NCBI RefSeq assembly: GCF_017877055.1
Contig: NZ_JAGIPG010000002.1
Location: 496,001 to 560,000, forward strand
Direction: 5' to 3'
DNA from: Neorhizobium galegae
Lineage (GTDB): Bacteria; Pseudomonadota; Alphaproteobacteria; Rhizobiales; Rhizobiaceae
Length of the DNA stretch: 64,000 nt
The translations under genes and the position numbers were made by a program. Positions 19,195-28,908 of the stretch are shown one piece after another. How positions within the stretch are numbered: the first letter of the stretch is position 1; each line of letters begins with the position of its first letter. A model generated the notes under the pieces. That model ran no database searches, had not been told where the DNA came from, and worked only from the letters and a program-made list of their open reading frames with translations.

Positions 19195-20703
19195 ATGGAG
19201 ATCCGCATGGACGACGAGGTTCATACCTCGGGCCGATCGGGATCCTCGCCGGAAGGCGTAGGTCCGGAAACCATGCCGCGCCTTTTCCGCGGCCTTTCCG
19301 GCAGGCTTCTTTGGCTCACCGTCATTTTCGTGATGATGGCCGAAGTGCTGATCTTCGTCCCTTCCGTCGCCACCATGCGGATGAACTGGCTGCGCGACCG
19401 ACTGGATACGGCCGCCGCCGCCGGCATCGTCATCGACGGCCTGCAGCCCGCCGAGCTTCCCCGCGCGGTGCAGGACGATACGCTGCTTGCGACGGGCACC
19501 AAGGTAATCGCGTTGCGTAAGGACGGCACCTCGCGGCTGCTGGCCGCTACGGACACGCAGCCGCAGATCGATGAAGTATTCGATCTTGCCAATGTCCCGA
19601 TAGCGTCCTCGATGCGCGACGCGCTCGACACGCTCGTCTTTGGCGGCGGTCGCGTCATGCGCGTTTATGGTCCGATCGGCGACAGCGACATGGTCATCGA
19701 ACTGGTCATGACCGATGACGCGCTGCGCAAGGACATGCTGAAATACTCGAAGACGATGTTTCTCCTGTCGCTGCTGATCTCGCTGATTACCGCCGTACTG
19801 ATTTTCCTCGCCATCAACCGCATGATGATCATGCCGATCCGGCGGCTCACCCACAGCATGCAGCATTTCTCGGAGCAGCCGGACGACCCCGCCCGTGTCT
19901 TTAGCGCCGATCGTTCCCGGGGCGAACTTGCAGTTGCCGGCCGGCACCTCACAGCCATGCAGGCGCAATTGCAGCGAACGCTGAAGCAGCAGAAGAACCT
20001 GGTCGATCTTGGCCTCGCCGTTTCGAAGATCAACCACGACATGCGCAACATCCTTGCATCGGCACAGCTGATGTCGGACCGCCTGACGGATGTCGATGAT
20101 CCGATGGTGAGGAGTTTCGCGCCGAAACTGTTGCGCACGATCGACCGGGCGGTAGGTTACACGAACGAGGTGCTGGCTTACGGACAAGCCTCCGAGGCAG
20201 CGCCCCGCCGCCGCCGCATCCGCTTTGCAGCGCTGGCCCAGGACGTGCGCGACATGCTGGCGATCGATCCGGAAATAGGCATCGAGTTCCTGGATCAGAT
20301 CGCCGCCGATCTCGAAGTCGATTGCGACAGCGAGCAGATTTTCCGTGTTATCCACAATCTCTGCCGAAATGCCGTCCAGGCGCTGCTGAATTTCGATCCG
20401 CAGGATGCGTCCATGGTTCGCCGGGTCACAGTCTCTGCGCACCGGGTCGGCAGCGTCGTCAGCATCACCATTGACGACACTGGCCCCGGCATGCCGCGAA
20501 AGGCCCGGGAGAACCTGTTCTCCGCTTTCCGCGGCTCAGCGCGGTCGGGTGGCACCGGCCTCGGCCTGGTCATCGCCCGCGAGCTTGTCCTGGCCCATGG
20601 CGGCACCATCGCACTTGTGGAAAAACCAGGCCCGGGCACGCAGTTTAGGATAGAAATTCCCGACCGTCCGGTCTCACTGGAGGACTACCGGGTTCGGGCC
20701 TGA
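19195..20703 (+). CDS. Orphan membrane sensor histidine kinase
   Basis: 502 aa. TM1 about 38-56, a periplasmic sensor domain of about 125 residues, TM2 about 187-207, HAMP about 208-262, then a dimerisation region with the putative phospho-His281 in SKINHDMRNILAS. This is not the common HELRTPL form: Asp follows His and no Pro is present. The ATPase domain has an N-box (IHNLCRNAVQAL), G1 (DDTGPGMP) and G2 (GTGLGLVIA). No response regulator is adjacent. Start at 19195; a second ATG at 19207 is possible. Confidence 0.9.
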   Translation: MEIRMDDEVHTSGRSGSSPEGVGPETMPRLFRGLSGRLLWLTVIFVMMAEVLIFVPSVATMRMNWLRDRLDTAAAAGIVIDGLQPAELPRAVQDDTLLATGTKVIALRKDGTSRLLAATDTQPQIDEVFDLANVPIASSMRDALDTLVFGGGRVMRVYGPIGDSDMVIELVMTDDALRKDMLKYSKTMFLLSLLISLITAVLIFLAINRMMIMPIRRLTHSMQHFSEQPDDPARVFSADRSRGELAVAGRHLTAMQAQLQRTLKQQKNLVDLGLAVSKINHDMRNILASAQLMSDRLTDVDDPMVRSFAPKLLRTIDRAVGYTNEVLAYGQASEAAPRRRRIRFAALAQDVRDMLAIDPEIGIEFLDQIAADLEVDCDSEQIFRVIHNLCRNAVQALLNFDPQDASMVRRVTVSAHRVGSVVSITIDDTGPGMPRKARENLFSAFRGSARSGGTGLGLVIARELVLAHGGTIALVEKPGPGTQFRIEIPDRPVSLEDYRVRA

Positions 20704-20841
20704 CGCAAATAAATGTTGCTTCTCAACGGTTTGAGCGAGAAGTGACAGCAAAATGACGTTGCCTCCGGTAAAATCGCTTGCAATCGGAATGCGGACGTTT
20801 TAGAGGATCGCCACGCAAGCGGTGACGCACTGCTTGCAGAC

Positions 20842-20918
20842 GCACCCGTAGCTCAGCTGGATAGAGCACCAGACTACGAATCTGGGGGTCAGGAGTTCGA
20901 ATCTCTTCGGGTGCGCCA
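20842..20918 (+). tRNA. tRNA-Arg(ACG)
   Basis: 77 nt including encoded CCA. The acceptor stem GCACCCG/CGGGTGC pairs perfectly, the D-arm reads GCTCAGCTGGATAGAGC, the anticodon stem CCAGA/TCTGG encloses loop CTACGAA with anticodon ACG, and the T-arm contains GTTCGAATC. The first anticodon base would be deaminated to inosine by TadA. Confidence 0.97.
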
Positions 20919-20924
20919 TCTTTT

Positions 20925-20963
20925 CCCTAGACGACGGCATTGCCGTCCCTTCACCGTCTAGGG
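20925..20963. terminator. Hairpin after tRNA-Arg
   Basis: Outer perfect 9-bp arms CCCTAGACG and CGTCTAGGG enclose a second stem GACGGCA/TGCCGTC. It lies 6 bp after the tRNA and may terminate or process its transcript; no clear T-run follows on the plus strand. Confidence 0.45.
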
Positions 20964-21041
20964 TGTCCTGAAACGATCTTCCTCAAAATCGTTGAACCGG
21001 CGACCGTATATAGCTGCTTTCGATTGCGGTCGCGGAACGTC

Positions 21042-21962
21042 TCAAGCGGCCGAGCCGATTCTGCCGAGCGCCTGCCGCAGCCTCGGAGCGGCAAAATCCA
21101 GGAAGCTGCGCATCTTGAGTGGCATCTGGCCGCGCGCGGCGTGGATGAGATGGATAGGGGCCGGCTCCGGCTCGAAAGATTCCAGGACGATCCGAAGCGC
21201 TCCGGTTTTGATCGCCTCCGCCACCTGGTAATGGAGCAGCCGCGTTACCCCGACACTGCGTATCGCGGCCTCCGCAGCGGCCTCGGCGGTCGAGACGGAA
21301 AGGCGCGATGCAGCCGCGGTCGCACTCGATCCTGCCGGCAGCATTTGCCGAATTGACGATGGAACCGGCCCTTCGAACGTCACCCACGGCATTCTTCGAA
21401 GATCCTCCGGTATCTGCGGGACACCATGAGCCGTGAGCAGGGCCGGGCTGGCGCAGGTCACCATCCGCATCGATCCGACCCGCGTCGCAACCATCGTGCT
21501 GTCCGGCAATTGGCCGATCCGGACGGCCATATCGACATGATCGTCGACGAGATGAACGTTGCGGTCGGCCAACTGCAAGCGGATGTTGATTTTGGGAAAC
21601 AGGGCCAGGAAATCGATGACGATGGGCAGGACATGGAGCCGGCCGAACATGATCGGCGCTGTGATGACCAATTCGCCCTTCGGCGTTGTGAACTCACCGG
21701 CGGCCTCCCGTTCCGCATCCTCGACCTGTTCGAGTATACGTCGCGCCGCCGCTACATAGGTGGCGCCGACATCGGTCAGGGTAAGTTTGCGGGTCGTGCG
21801 GATCAACAGACGCGTGCCGAGCGATGCCTCGAGTTCCGAGATTTTCCGGCTAAGCGTCGGTACGGGCACCCGGAGCACCCGACCCGCGGCGGACAGACTA
21901 CCCTTGTCCACCACCTCCAACAGCATCGACATGGCTTCGAACCGATCCATCCGCTTTTCCAT
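21042..21962 (-). CDS. LysR-family transcriptional regulator
   Basis: 306 aa, normal length. The N-terminal winged helix-turn-helix (GSLSAAGRVLRVPVPTLSRK, about 21-40) is followed by a type-2 periplasmic-binding-like effector domain. It belongs to the DsdC/AaeR-like group with RFEAMSMLLEVV at the start. A second ATG at 21950 (MDRFEAMSM) is a plausible alternative start. Divergent from the PNPOx-like gene at 22073, with an AT-rich 110-bp spacer that probably contains its binding site, so it likely controls that gene and itself. Confidence 0.92.
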   Translation of the reverse strand: MEKRMDRFEAMSMLLEVVDKGSLSAAGRVLRVPVPTLSRKISELEASLGTRLLIRTTRKLTLTDVGATYVAAARRILEQVEDAEREAAGEFTTPKGELVITAPIMFGRLHVLPIVIDFLALFPKINIRLQLADRNVHLVDDHVDMAVRIGQLPDSTMVATRVGSMRMVTCASPALLTAHGVPQIPEDLRRMPWVTFEGPVPSSIRQMLPAGSSATAAASRLSVSTAEAAAEAAIRSVGVTRLLHYQVAEAIKTGALRIVLESFEPEPAPIHLIHAARGQMPLKMRSFLDFAAPRLRQALGRIGSAA

Positions 21963-22072
21963 TTCTTGAAAGGATGAGTTCCAGCAATACTATATTATGC
22001 TTGATTATGGAAAAGGTTATGCATCCTCTTCAACGGCGCCGATAGCGGCTCTGCCGGGAAGGAGCTCCTTTC

Positions 22073-22705
22073 ATGTCCTATGGCTTTCTAGACATCGCCA
22101 TCACACCCAGCGTCCGGGCCGCACAGAAGGCCATGGGCGCCGATCACATCTGGCAGAATTTTGCTGGTGATCGTGACTTTGATCGCCTGACAGAAAATGA
22201 AGCGGCCTTCATCGCCGACCGGGACAGCTTCTACATGGCGACGGTCTCGGAGACGGGATGGCCCTATGTCCAGCACCGGGGCGGCCCGCGCGGCTTCCTA
22301 AAGGTGATTGACGACCGGACATTGGCTTTCGCGGACTATCGCGGCAATCGCCAGTATATCAGCACCGGCAATGTTGCGGCGAACGACAGGGCATGCCTCT
22401 TCCTGATGGATTACGCCCGGCGTGCCCGGCTGAAGATCTATGTGCGTGTGGAGGAGGTGGCGCTCGACGCGGATCCTGCCCTGGCCACGCTTGTCATCGA
22501 TCCGGACTATCGGGCGAAGCTCGAACGCATTTTCAGGCTGCGGCTCGAGAGCTTCGACTGGAACTGTCCGCAGCACATCAATCCCCGCTTCACCGAGGAA
22601 CAAGTCGGGGAGGCGGTCCGTCCCCTTCGCGTCCGACTGGCCGAGCTCGAATCCGAAAATGCCGAACTGCGCGCCCGCCTTGCCACCCATGGAGATACCC
22701 AATGA
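22073..22705 (+). CDS. Pyridoxamine 5'-phosphate oxidase-like flavoprotein
   Basis: 210 aa, split-barrel FMN-binding fold. Typical pieces are FIADRDSFYMATVSETGWPY, VQHRGGPRGFLKVID and the YRGNRQYISTGN segment; the C-terminal 45 residues are charged and coiled-coil-like. This subgroup (PNPOx-like, general-stress or flavin-dependent oxidoreductases) has no fixed substrate. Preceded by AAGGAGCTCC. Its stop overlaps the ATG of the broken DUF1348 gene (ATGA), so they were one operon, probably under the divergent LysR regulator. Confidence 0.85.
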   Translation: MSYGFLDIAITPSVRAAQKAMGADHIWQNFAGDRDFDRLTENEAAFIADRDSFYMATVSETGWPYVQHRGGPRGFLKVIDDRTLAFADYRGNRQYISTGNVAANDRACLFLMDYARRARLKIYVRVEEVALDADPALATLVIDPDYRAKLERIFRLRLESFDWNCPQHINPRFTEEQVGEAVRPLRVRLAELESENAELRARLATHGDTQ

Positions 22706-23172
22706 GTGATCAGCGTCCACCCCTGCCGCCCTTTACGTAGGAAACGGCGGTCGAGAAAGTCCGCCTCGCGGAGGATGGCTGGAACAGCCGGGACCCGGCG
22801 CGCGTGGCGCTCGCCTATACGGTTGATAGCCGCTGGCGCAACCGTGCCGAATTCGTCGAGGGGCGTGAAGCGATCATCGGCTTCCTCACCCGCAAATGGC
22901 AGCGCGAGCTGGATTACCGTCTCGTCAAGGAGCTGTGGAGTTTCCGCGAGAACCGCATAGCGGTCCGCTTCGCCTATGAGTGGCACGACGATAGCGGCAA
23001 CTGGTTCCGCTCCTACGGCAACGAGAACTGGGAGTTTGACGAACACGGCCTGATGCGCCGAAGGCTCGCTTCCATCAACGCCGCTCCCATCCGCGAGGGG
23101 GAGCGGCGTTTCCACTGGCCGCTCGGACGCAGGCCTGACGATCATCCAAGCCTCAGCTCTCTCGGCTTTTGA
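22702..23172 (+). pseudogene. DUF1348 (SnoaL/NTF2-like) gene interrupted by TAG at codon 13
   Basis: The ATG at 22702 overlaps the upstream stop and encodes MSDQRPPLPPFT, then TAG at 22738-22740. The same frame continues without further lesion to 23172: [20 protein letters not shown]..., [20 protein letters not shown] and [13 protein letters not shown]. In family members the N-terminus continues directly (PPFTRETA-type), so one base change (for example CAG, AAG or CGG-like to TAG) inactivates or truncates the gene. Re-initiation at GTG 22804 would lose about 34 residues of the fold. Function of the family is unknown. Confidence 0.7.
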
Positions 23173-23309
23173 CCTGCAAAGGCACTGGGAGGAAATCCGC
23201 ACGCGTTCAATTTGGCGCAAGTTATCAAACGGCGAGCGCGCGGTTTCTATTGATCCGCGTCGCAGGCTGTGCCATCCGCTTCGTATGATAACTTTCTCAT
23301 AAGACCAAA

Positions 23310-24842
23310 ATGAATCGTGAGAGCGTGGACGCGGTGCGTTCCAAAGAGTTGAACAAGCCCGGTCGGCTGGCAGAGTTTCTGGCTGGCGGCCTTTGGCCCG
23401 CGGCGTTTTTTCTAGGCGCTTATTTCCTGCTGAGCATCGCCGTCCGCCTGATGCTGCCCAACGGGCTGACGCTGGACGAGGCCGAGCAGGCGCTGTTTTC
23501 GCAACATTGGCTTGCCGGCTACGGGCCGCAGCCGCCTTTTTACAACTGGGTACAGAATGCCTTCGTCAGCGTGATCGGGATCTCGCTCTTTTCGCTGACC
23601 TTGCCGAAATTCCTGCTGCTGCTGTTGTGCTACCTATTCTTTGGCATGACGGCACGCGAGGTCGATGCTCGACCCGGCTTTGCCGCGATGGCGATGCTGA
23701 GCCTGCTCACCCTGCCGCAGATCTCCTACATGCCGCAGCAGGATCTGACGCACACGGTCGCGGTGCTGATGGCGACGTCGCTGTTCCTCTACGGGCTCTT
23801 CCGAACCCTTGTACGGGCGGATTGGCAGGGCTACCTGATCGTTGGGGCCGCAATCGGCATCGGGATGATCTCGAAATACAATTTCGGGCTGCTGCCTGCC
23901 TCCGCCGTTATTGCGGTGTTCTGCGACAGGGAATGGCGTGCCCGTCTTTTTGATCCACGCATCCTGCTGACTGTGATCATCGGCCTGGTAATCGTCTTCC
24001 CGCATGCCCTCTGGCTTCGCGGCAACCTCGACCTTGCGACATCAGGCACGATCGGCAAGATGGTTGAAGCGAACGCCCCGCATGGCCTGGTCCGTATTGC
24101 ACGCGCTCTTGGCTCGCTGATGCTCGCCTGCATCGCGTTCGGCGCGCTGACGGTCGCCATCTTCGCGGTAGCCTTCAAAAGGGAGTTCACGCGCTCGCTA
24201 AACGCAGGCGACCGCTGGACGCGCTTTCTGGGGCTGATGATGGCGGGGGGCCTTGTCGGTGTCGTATTCGTGATCCTTTTCACCGGCACGACCAAGATTA
24301 CGGAGCGTTGGCTCGATCCCTATCTTTTGCCTTTGCCCCTCTATCTGCTTCTGAAGCTGGAACGAGCGGGCATCGATACCACGTCCCATCTCAGGCGCTT
24401 CGTTCCCGTCTTCGTCGTCATCATGCTCGTGACGCTGGTCCCGCTGGCGGGCAAGACGCTGACGGGCGGGCTTACCGGCAGCTACACCCGGATCAACTAC
24501 CCCTTCACCTCCGTCGCAGAATTTCTGAAAGCCGACGGTCGGCCGGCGGTGATCGTTGCAGCCGGCATGAACCTGGCTGGCAATATGCGATTGCAGTTTC
24601 CCGATGTGCCGGTCATCAATTCCGAGCAGCCGATCGCCGGTTTCCCGGCTGCAAACGCCATGAAGGGGCCGGTTCTGGCAATCTGGGCCGATAGCGGGCG
24701 CCCATCGGGCTCGCCGCCGATCGATCTTTCCTCCGTTGATAGGCTCGGATTGACCGCGTCGCCTGCAAAATCCCTCTTGCGGCCCTATTATTATGGCGAC
24801 GGCAAAATGCAGCTCAACCTCGGTTATCTCTGGCTTCGTTGA
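23310..24842 (+). CDS. GT39/ArnT-like membrane glycosyltransferase
   Basis: 510 aa with about 10-12 membrane helices. The first periplasmic loop carries TLDEAEQALFSQHWLAGYG (about 53-71), the acidic D-E motif of lipid-phosphate-sugar-dependent glycosyltransferases, and PQPPFYNW. Such enzymes move a sugar from an undecaprenyl or dolichyl phosphate carrier to a glycan, lipid A or protein at the periplasmic face. Acceptor unknown. It stands alone; SDR translation begins 83 bp downstream. Confidence 0.85.
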   Translation: MNRESVDAVRSKELNKPGRLAEFLAGGLWPAAFFLGAYFLLSIAVRLMLPNGLTLDEAEQALFSQHWLAGYGPQPPFYNWVQNAFVSVIGISLFSLTLPKFLLLLLCYLFFGMTAREVDARPGFAAMAMLSLLTLPQISYMPQQDLTHTVAVLMATSLFLYGLFRTLVRADWQGYLIVGAAIGIGMISKYNFGLLPASAVIAVFCDREWRARLFDPRILLTVIIGLVIVFPHALWLRGNLDLATSGTIGKMVEANAPHGLVRIARALGSLMLACIAFGALTVAIFAVAFKREFTRSLNAGDRWTRFLGLMMAGGLVGVVFVILFTGTTKITERWLDPYLLPLPLYLLLKLERAGIDTTSHLRRFVPVFVVIMLVTLVPLAGKTLTGGLTGSYTRINYPFTSVAEFLKADGRPAVIVAAGMNLAGNMRLQFPDVPVINSEQPIAGFPAANAMKGPVLAIWADSGRPSGSPPIDLSSVDRLGLTASPAKSLLRPYYYGDGKMQLNLGYLWLR

Positions 24843-24925
24843 AGACGGTAGGCAAACCCGCGAGGCTGATATATCTGTTCGGGAAAGCCTATTCGCAGGC
24901 GGATAAAGACCCCAAGGAGATTCCG

Positions 24926-25633
24926 ATGGCTGAGACGGAAAAGGTCGCGCTGATTACAGGCGGCGGACGTGGCATGGGTGAGGCGATTGCCCGCGAACTG
25001 CACGCCCAGGGTTACAAGCTCGCGCTGATGTCACCCTCGGAAAGCTGCGAGAAACTGGCGGTAGAACTCGGCGGCGTCGCCTCCCGCGGCGTCGCGGAAA
25101 AGGCCGAGGACATCCAGGCGATCTTCGACCTCACCATCAAGACCTACGGCCGCATCGATGCGGTGGTCAATCATACCGGCCATCCGCCGAAGGGCGACCT
25201 GCTCGACATCAGCGACGAGGACTGGACGCTCGGTTCGGACATGATGATCCTGTCGCTGGTGCGCATGGCGCGCCTGGTGACGCCCGTCATGCTGAAACAG
25301 GGCAAGGGCGCCTTCGTCAACATTACAACGTTTGCGGCTTACGAGCCATCATTGGTATTCCCGGTCTCGTGCACCTACCGGGCAGCTGCCGGTGCCTTCA
25401 CAAAACTCTATTCGGATCGTTATGCAGCCGACAACATCCGCATGAACTGCATCCTCCCGGGGTTCATCGACAGTCTCGATCACAAGCCGGGGACCGCGGA
25501 AAAGGTGCCGATGAAGCGTGTTGGCCAGGTAGAGGAAATCGCAAAGACCGCCTCTTTCCTCCTGTCGGACGGCGCGGGCTACATCACCGGCCAGAACATC
25601 CGCGTCGATGGCGGCGCCACCCGTCACGTCTGA
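24926..25633 (+). CDS. Divergent SDR-family oxidoreductase
   Basis: 235 aa Rossmann fold. The nucleotide site TGGGRGMGEA (about 11-20) and C-terminal YITGQNIRVDGG are typical of classical SDRs. Two deviations: NNAG is replaced by NHTGH, and the active-site YxxxK is YRAAA in SCTYRAAAGAF, so the catalytic Lys is missing. The same replacement occurs in a known rhizobial SDR subgroup as far as I recall, so it is probably a feature rather than a mutation. The ATG at 24926 follows AAGGAGA by 5 nt. It lies 14 bp before the hydroxyproline gene, suggesting one operon. Confidence 0.85.
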   Translation: MAETEKVALITGGGRGMGEAIARELHAQGYKLALMSPSESCEKLAVELGGVASRGVAEKAEDIQAIFDLTIKTYGRIDAVVNHTGHPPKGDLLDISDEDWTLGSDMMILSLVRMARLVTPVMLKQGKGAFVNITTFAAYEPSLVFPVSCTYRAAAGAFTKLYSDRYAADNIRMNCILPGFIDSLDHKPGTAEKVPMKRVGQVEEIAKTASFLLSDGAGYITGQNIRVDGGATRHV

Positions 25634-25647
25634 TCGGAGTATTCGAG

Positions 25648-26685
25648 ATGAGATGGAAGCGCACGATCCAGCTGCTGGACGTTCATTGCGAGGGTGAGAT
25701 CGGCAAGGTCGCGATCGGCGGCGTGCCGAAGATCCCGGGCGAAACGGTTGCCGCCCAGCTTCATTGGCTGAACACCGATCCGAAGGGCAACGAGCTTCGC
25801 CGCTTCCTCTGCCTTGAGCCGCGCGGTGCGCCGATAGGCTCGGTCAACCTGCTGCTGCCGCCGAAACATCCCGATGCGGACGCCGCCTTCATCATCCTGC
25901 AGCCGGACCAGGCGCATGCGAGTTCCGGCTCGAACTCGATCTGCGTCACCACAGCGCTTCTGGAATCCGGGATCGTCGAGATGACGGAGCCTGAAACCGT
26001 CGTGACGCTTGAAACCGCGGCCGGCCTCGTGCGTGCGACGGCCACCTGCCGCGACGGCCGCTGTGAAAAGGTGAAGCTCACCATGGTGCCATCCTTCGTA
26101 CATCAGCTCGACGTCAAGGTTCAGACCCCGTCATGGGGCGAGATCGCGCTCGACCTTTGTTACGGCGGGATCTTTTACGGACTGGTGGATGTCGGCCAGA
26201 TCGGCCTGACCATCGAGAAGGGTAATGCGGCAGCACTCGTTCAGGCAGGCATGGTGCTGAAGGATCTCATCAACAGGCAGATTGAGGTCGTACACCCGGA
26301 AATCCCCGCGATCTCCGGCGTCGCTTACGTGATGTTCCGGGATACGGAAGCCGACGGTACGGTGCGGACCTGCACCACGATGTGGCCGGGGAGGGCGGAC
26401 CGTTCGCCCTGCGGCACCGGCAATTCCGCCAATCTGGCGGCGCTCCATGCGCGCGGCAAGGTGAGGGTGGGGGATGTCTTCAAGTCGCGCTCGATCATCG
26501 GTTCCCAGTTCGAGGTAGGACTGGCGTCCGAGACGGAGGTCGCGGGAAAGCCGGCGATCATCCCGACGATCACCGGCCGTGGTTTTACCTTCGGTCTGCA
26601 TCAGATAGCCCTTGATCCGTTCGACCCGCTGTCCGACGGATTTGCAATGACCGACGTATGGGGGCCATCGGCCGGGGAAATCTGA
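25648..26685 (+). CDS. Proline racemase family, probable trans-3-hydroxy-L-proline dehydratase
   Basis: 345 aa. The first catalytic position, Cys in proline racemase (MCGH), is Ser93 here in SSGSNSICV, while the second Cys is kept in RSPCGTGNSAN. A Ser/Cys or Thr/Cys pair is characteristic of trans-3-hydroxy-L-proline dehydratases, which make pyrroline-2-carboxylate; racemases and 4-hydroxyproline epimerases have Cys/Cys. The assignment to dehydratase is therefore an inference from this pair. It may act with the SDR upstream. Convergent with the Sel1 gene, with one base between the stop codons. Confidence 0.87.
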   Translation: MRWKRTIQLLDVHCEGEIGKVAIGGVPKIPGETVAAQLHWLNTDPKGNELRRFLCLEPRGAPIGSVNLLLPPKHPDADAAFIILQPDQAHASSGSNSICVTTALLESGIVEMTEPETVVTLETAAGLVRATATCRDGRCEKVKLTMVPSFVHQLDVKVQTPSWGEIALDLCYGGIFYGLVDVGQIGLTIEKGNAAALVQAGMVLKDLINRQIEVVHPEIPAISGVAYVMFRDTEADGTVRTCTTMWPGRADRSPCGTGNSANLAALHARGKVRVGDVFKSRSIIGSQFEVGLASETEVAGKPAIIPTITGRGFTFGLHQIALDPFDPLSDGFAMTDVWGPSAGEI

Positions 26686-26686
26686 C

Positions 26687-27613
26687 TTAGATTTCCTTGC
26701 CATTGCCGGCCGACTGTTCCATGTCGCCCGGCTTAAGTACCAGCGAATTGACGCCTTCGGTCGTCGCCGGATCGCTCGGCCCCGGGACAATACCCAGTTC
26801 CTGCATCTGAAGGAACTTGTAGGCCCCGAAGACATCGCCTTTCTCGGCAGCTTTGCCGTACATTTCGGCAGCCTTGAGAGCGTTCGCTTCGATGCCTTCG
26901 CCCGCTTCGTACATCAACCCTAGATTGATCATCGCATCGGCATGGCCGCGCTGGGCCGCAAGGTCGTACCAGGCGATCGCCGTCTGGTCATCCTGCTCCA
27001 CGAGTTGGCCTTCATCATAGATCGCGCCGATATTGAAGGCGGCGGTATCGTCGCCTTCAGCCGCAGCCTTTTCGAACCAGGTCAATGCCCGCTGGACATC
27101 CGGCTCGGTGCCGAGGCCATCGCGATAGGCGACGCCGAGATTGTAGGCGGCGAGCACGTTGCCGCCATTGGCAGCCTCGGTATAGAGCTGGAACTCCGAT
27201 CGTTCGTCGCCGAGCCGACCCATCAGCATGCCGAAGTTCACCTTAGCGGCAGCATACCCCGCCTGGACTGCAACATCGTAAGCGTTCATCGCCTGGTCGG
27301 CCTGCTGGGTCTTGTTCAGAGCCCGGCCGAGCTGATAGGCGAAACGCGGATTGCCGGTCGCGTCATAGGCCATGCGGCATGCGTCTACCGCGGTGCCGTC
27401 GATATCCGAAATGCCGACAGGGGCAAACTCTCCGTTGCGTTGCTGATCGTAGGGGCTGCCGGCGAGGCGGTCACATTCCGTCTGCATGGCGGAGGTGAGC
27501 TGCAGGTTGGCGCGTTCCTCTGCGCCAAGGGAAACCGTCAGGGCGCAGAGCGCGGCGGCAGTACCTGTGGCAATTGCAAAACCCCTGTTGACTTTCGAGA
27601 GGCGGGATTTCAT
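26687..27613 (-). CDS. Exported Sel1-repeat (TPR-like) protein
   Basis: 308 aa. Signal peptide (about 1-31, IATGTAAALCALTVSLGA) followed by about five to six Sel1-like repeats of 36 residues, with the pattern AAYNLGVAYRDGLGTEPDVQ, FEKAAAEGDDTAAFNIG and DAMINLGLMYEAGEG. Sel1 proteins are periplasmic scaffolds; in rhizobia some act in exopolysaccharide control (ExoR) or stress, but this one is not identifiable as ExoR. The last about 30 residues are non-repetitive. Confidence 0.87.
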   Translation of the reverse strand: MKSRLSKVNRGFAIATGTAAALCALTVSLGAEERANLQLTSAMQTECDRLAGSPYDQQRNGEFAPVGISDIDGTAVDACRMAYDATGNPRFAYQLGRALNKTQQADQAMNAYDVAVQAGYAAAKVNFGMLMGRLGDERSEFQLYTEAANGGNVLAAYNLGVAYRDGLGTEPDVQRALTWFEKAAAEGDDTAAFNIGAIYDEGQLVEQDDQTAIAWYDLAAQRGHADAMINLGLMYEAGEGIEANALKAAEMYGKAAEKGDVFGAYKFLQMQELGIVPGPSDPATTEGVNSLVLKPGDMEQSAGNGKEI

Positions 27614-27846
27614 TTTGCGCTCCGATTTAACTCATTCTTCAGATTGCTTAACGAACGCCGGAAGCAGGCACCGGTTCCGTGTGCCTTTCATGTTTCGTGC
27701 GCGAAAATCCCTTGGATCCCACACATCTGCGTGAGAAGTAACCTACATTCGGCCTGATGGATTGCAGGTTCCTCGCATCATCGGATTGTTTTGCCCGAAC
27801 CATTGATGTTATGGCGGATGGATCGACCACGTCCGGAAGTTCTCCC

Positions 27847-28884
27847 ATGAAGACGCTCACGCTCCGCCGCCCTGACGACTGGCACCTGCACCTGCGCGAC
27901 GGCGACGTCCTGCGAGCGGTGATCGGCGATACGAGCCGGCATTTCGCACGCGCAATCATCATGCCCAATCTGGTGCCGCCGGTGGTGACGACCTCGGATG
28001 CCAGGGCCTATCGCGAGCGCATTCTCGCCGCCCTTCCGGCGGGCGACCGGTTCGAGCCGCTGATGACGCTCTACCTGACGGAACATACCGATCCGGATGA
28101 TGTGGAAGAGGGCAGGAGGAGCGGCCTGATCTCGGCGGTGAAGCTATACCCCGCCGGTGCCACAACCAATTCCCATGGCGGCGTGCGCGATTTCAACAAG
28201 GCGATGCCGGTTCTGGAACGCATGGCGAAGATCGGCCTGCCGCTCTGCGTGCATGGCGAGGTGACCACTCCGGAGGTCGATATCTTCGACCGCGAGGCAG
28301 TCTTCATCGAGACCGTGCTCGATCCGTTGCGCAAACGCCTCCCGGAACTCAAGGTCACGATGGAGCACGTGACGACCGCCGACGGTATCGACTACATCAA
28401 GTCGTCGCAGGGCAATCTCGCCGGCTCGATCACTACCCACCACCTGATCATCAATCGTAACGCGATCCTGGTCGGCGGCATCCGCCCCCATTATTACTGC
28501 CTGCCGGTCGCCAAGCGCGAGAACCACCGCCTGGCGCTCAGGGCGGCGGCGACATCCGGCGACTCGCGTTTCTTCCTCGGCACGGATTCCGCACCCCATG
28601 TCGATCCGCTCAAGGAATGCGGCTGCGGTTGTGCCGGCATCTATACGTCCATCAACACCATGAGCTGCCTTGCGCATGTGTTCGAGGACGACAACGCGCT
28701 CGACAAGCTGGAGGCGTTCACCTCGCTGAACGGCCCGGCCTGGTATGGACTGAAGCCGAACGAAGAGACGATCACGCTTGAAAAGCGTGACGAGCCGATA
28801 AGGTTTCCGGCCAAGCGCGAGAGCGGCGCCGGCCCGATCACAGTCTTCGATCCAATGTTCCCGCTTCATTGGGACGTCATGTGA
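27847..28884 (+). CDS. pyrC: Dihydroorotase (class II)
   Basis: 345 aa. Cyclises carbamoyl-aspartate to dihydroorotate in pyrimidine synthesis. Metal and substrate motifs: [13 protein letters not shown] (HxH, 10-22), carboxylated Lys in [27 protein letters not shown] and GTDSAPH. The ATG at 27847 follows GGAAG and gives the family N-terminus; longer upstream in-frame starts are unlikely. A 20-bp palindrome overlaps the stop (28871-28890) and may act as a terminator. Confidence 0.97.
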   Translation: MKTLTLRRPDDWHLHLRDGDVLRAVIGDTSRHFARAIIMPNLVPPVVTTSDARAYRERILAALPAGDRFEPLMTLYLTEHTDPDDVEEGRRSGLISAVKLYPAGATTNSHGGVRDFNKAMPVLERMAKIGLPLCVHGEVTTPEVDIFDREAVFIETVLDPLRKRLPELKVTMEHVTTADGIDYIKSSQGNLAGSITTHHLIINRNAILVGGIRPHYYCLPVAKRENHRLALRAAATSGDSRFFLGTDSAPHVDPLKECGCGCAGIYTSINTMSCLAHVFEDDNALDKLEAFTSLNGPAWYGLKPNEETITLEKRDEPIRFPAKRESGAGPITVFDPMFPLHWDVM

Positions 28885-28908
28885 CGTCCCTCCGGGACCT
28901 TCAGACAA

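Noticed and set aside
25918..25950. Loss of catalytic Cys in a proline racemase
   Set aside because: Ser at this place is the rule for trans-3-hydroxyproline dehydratases of the same family, so it is not a defect.
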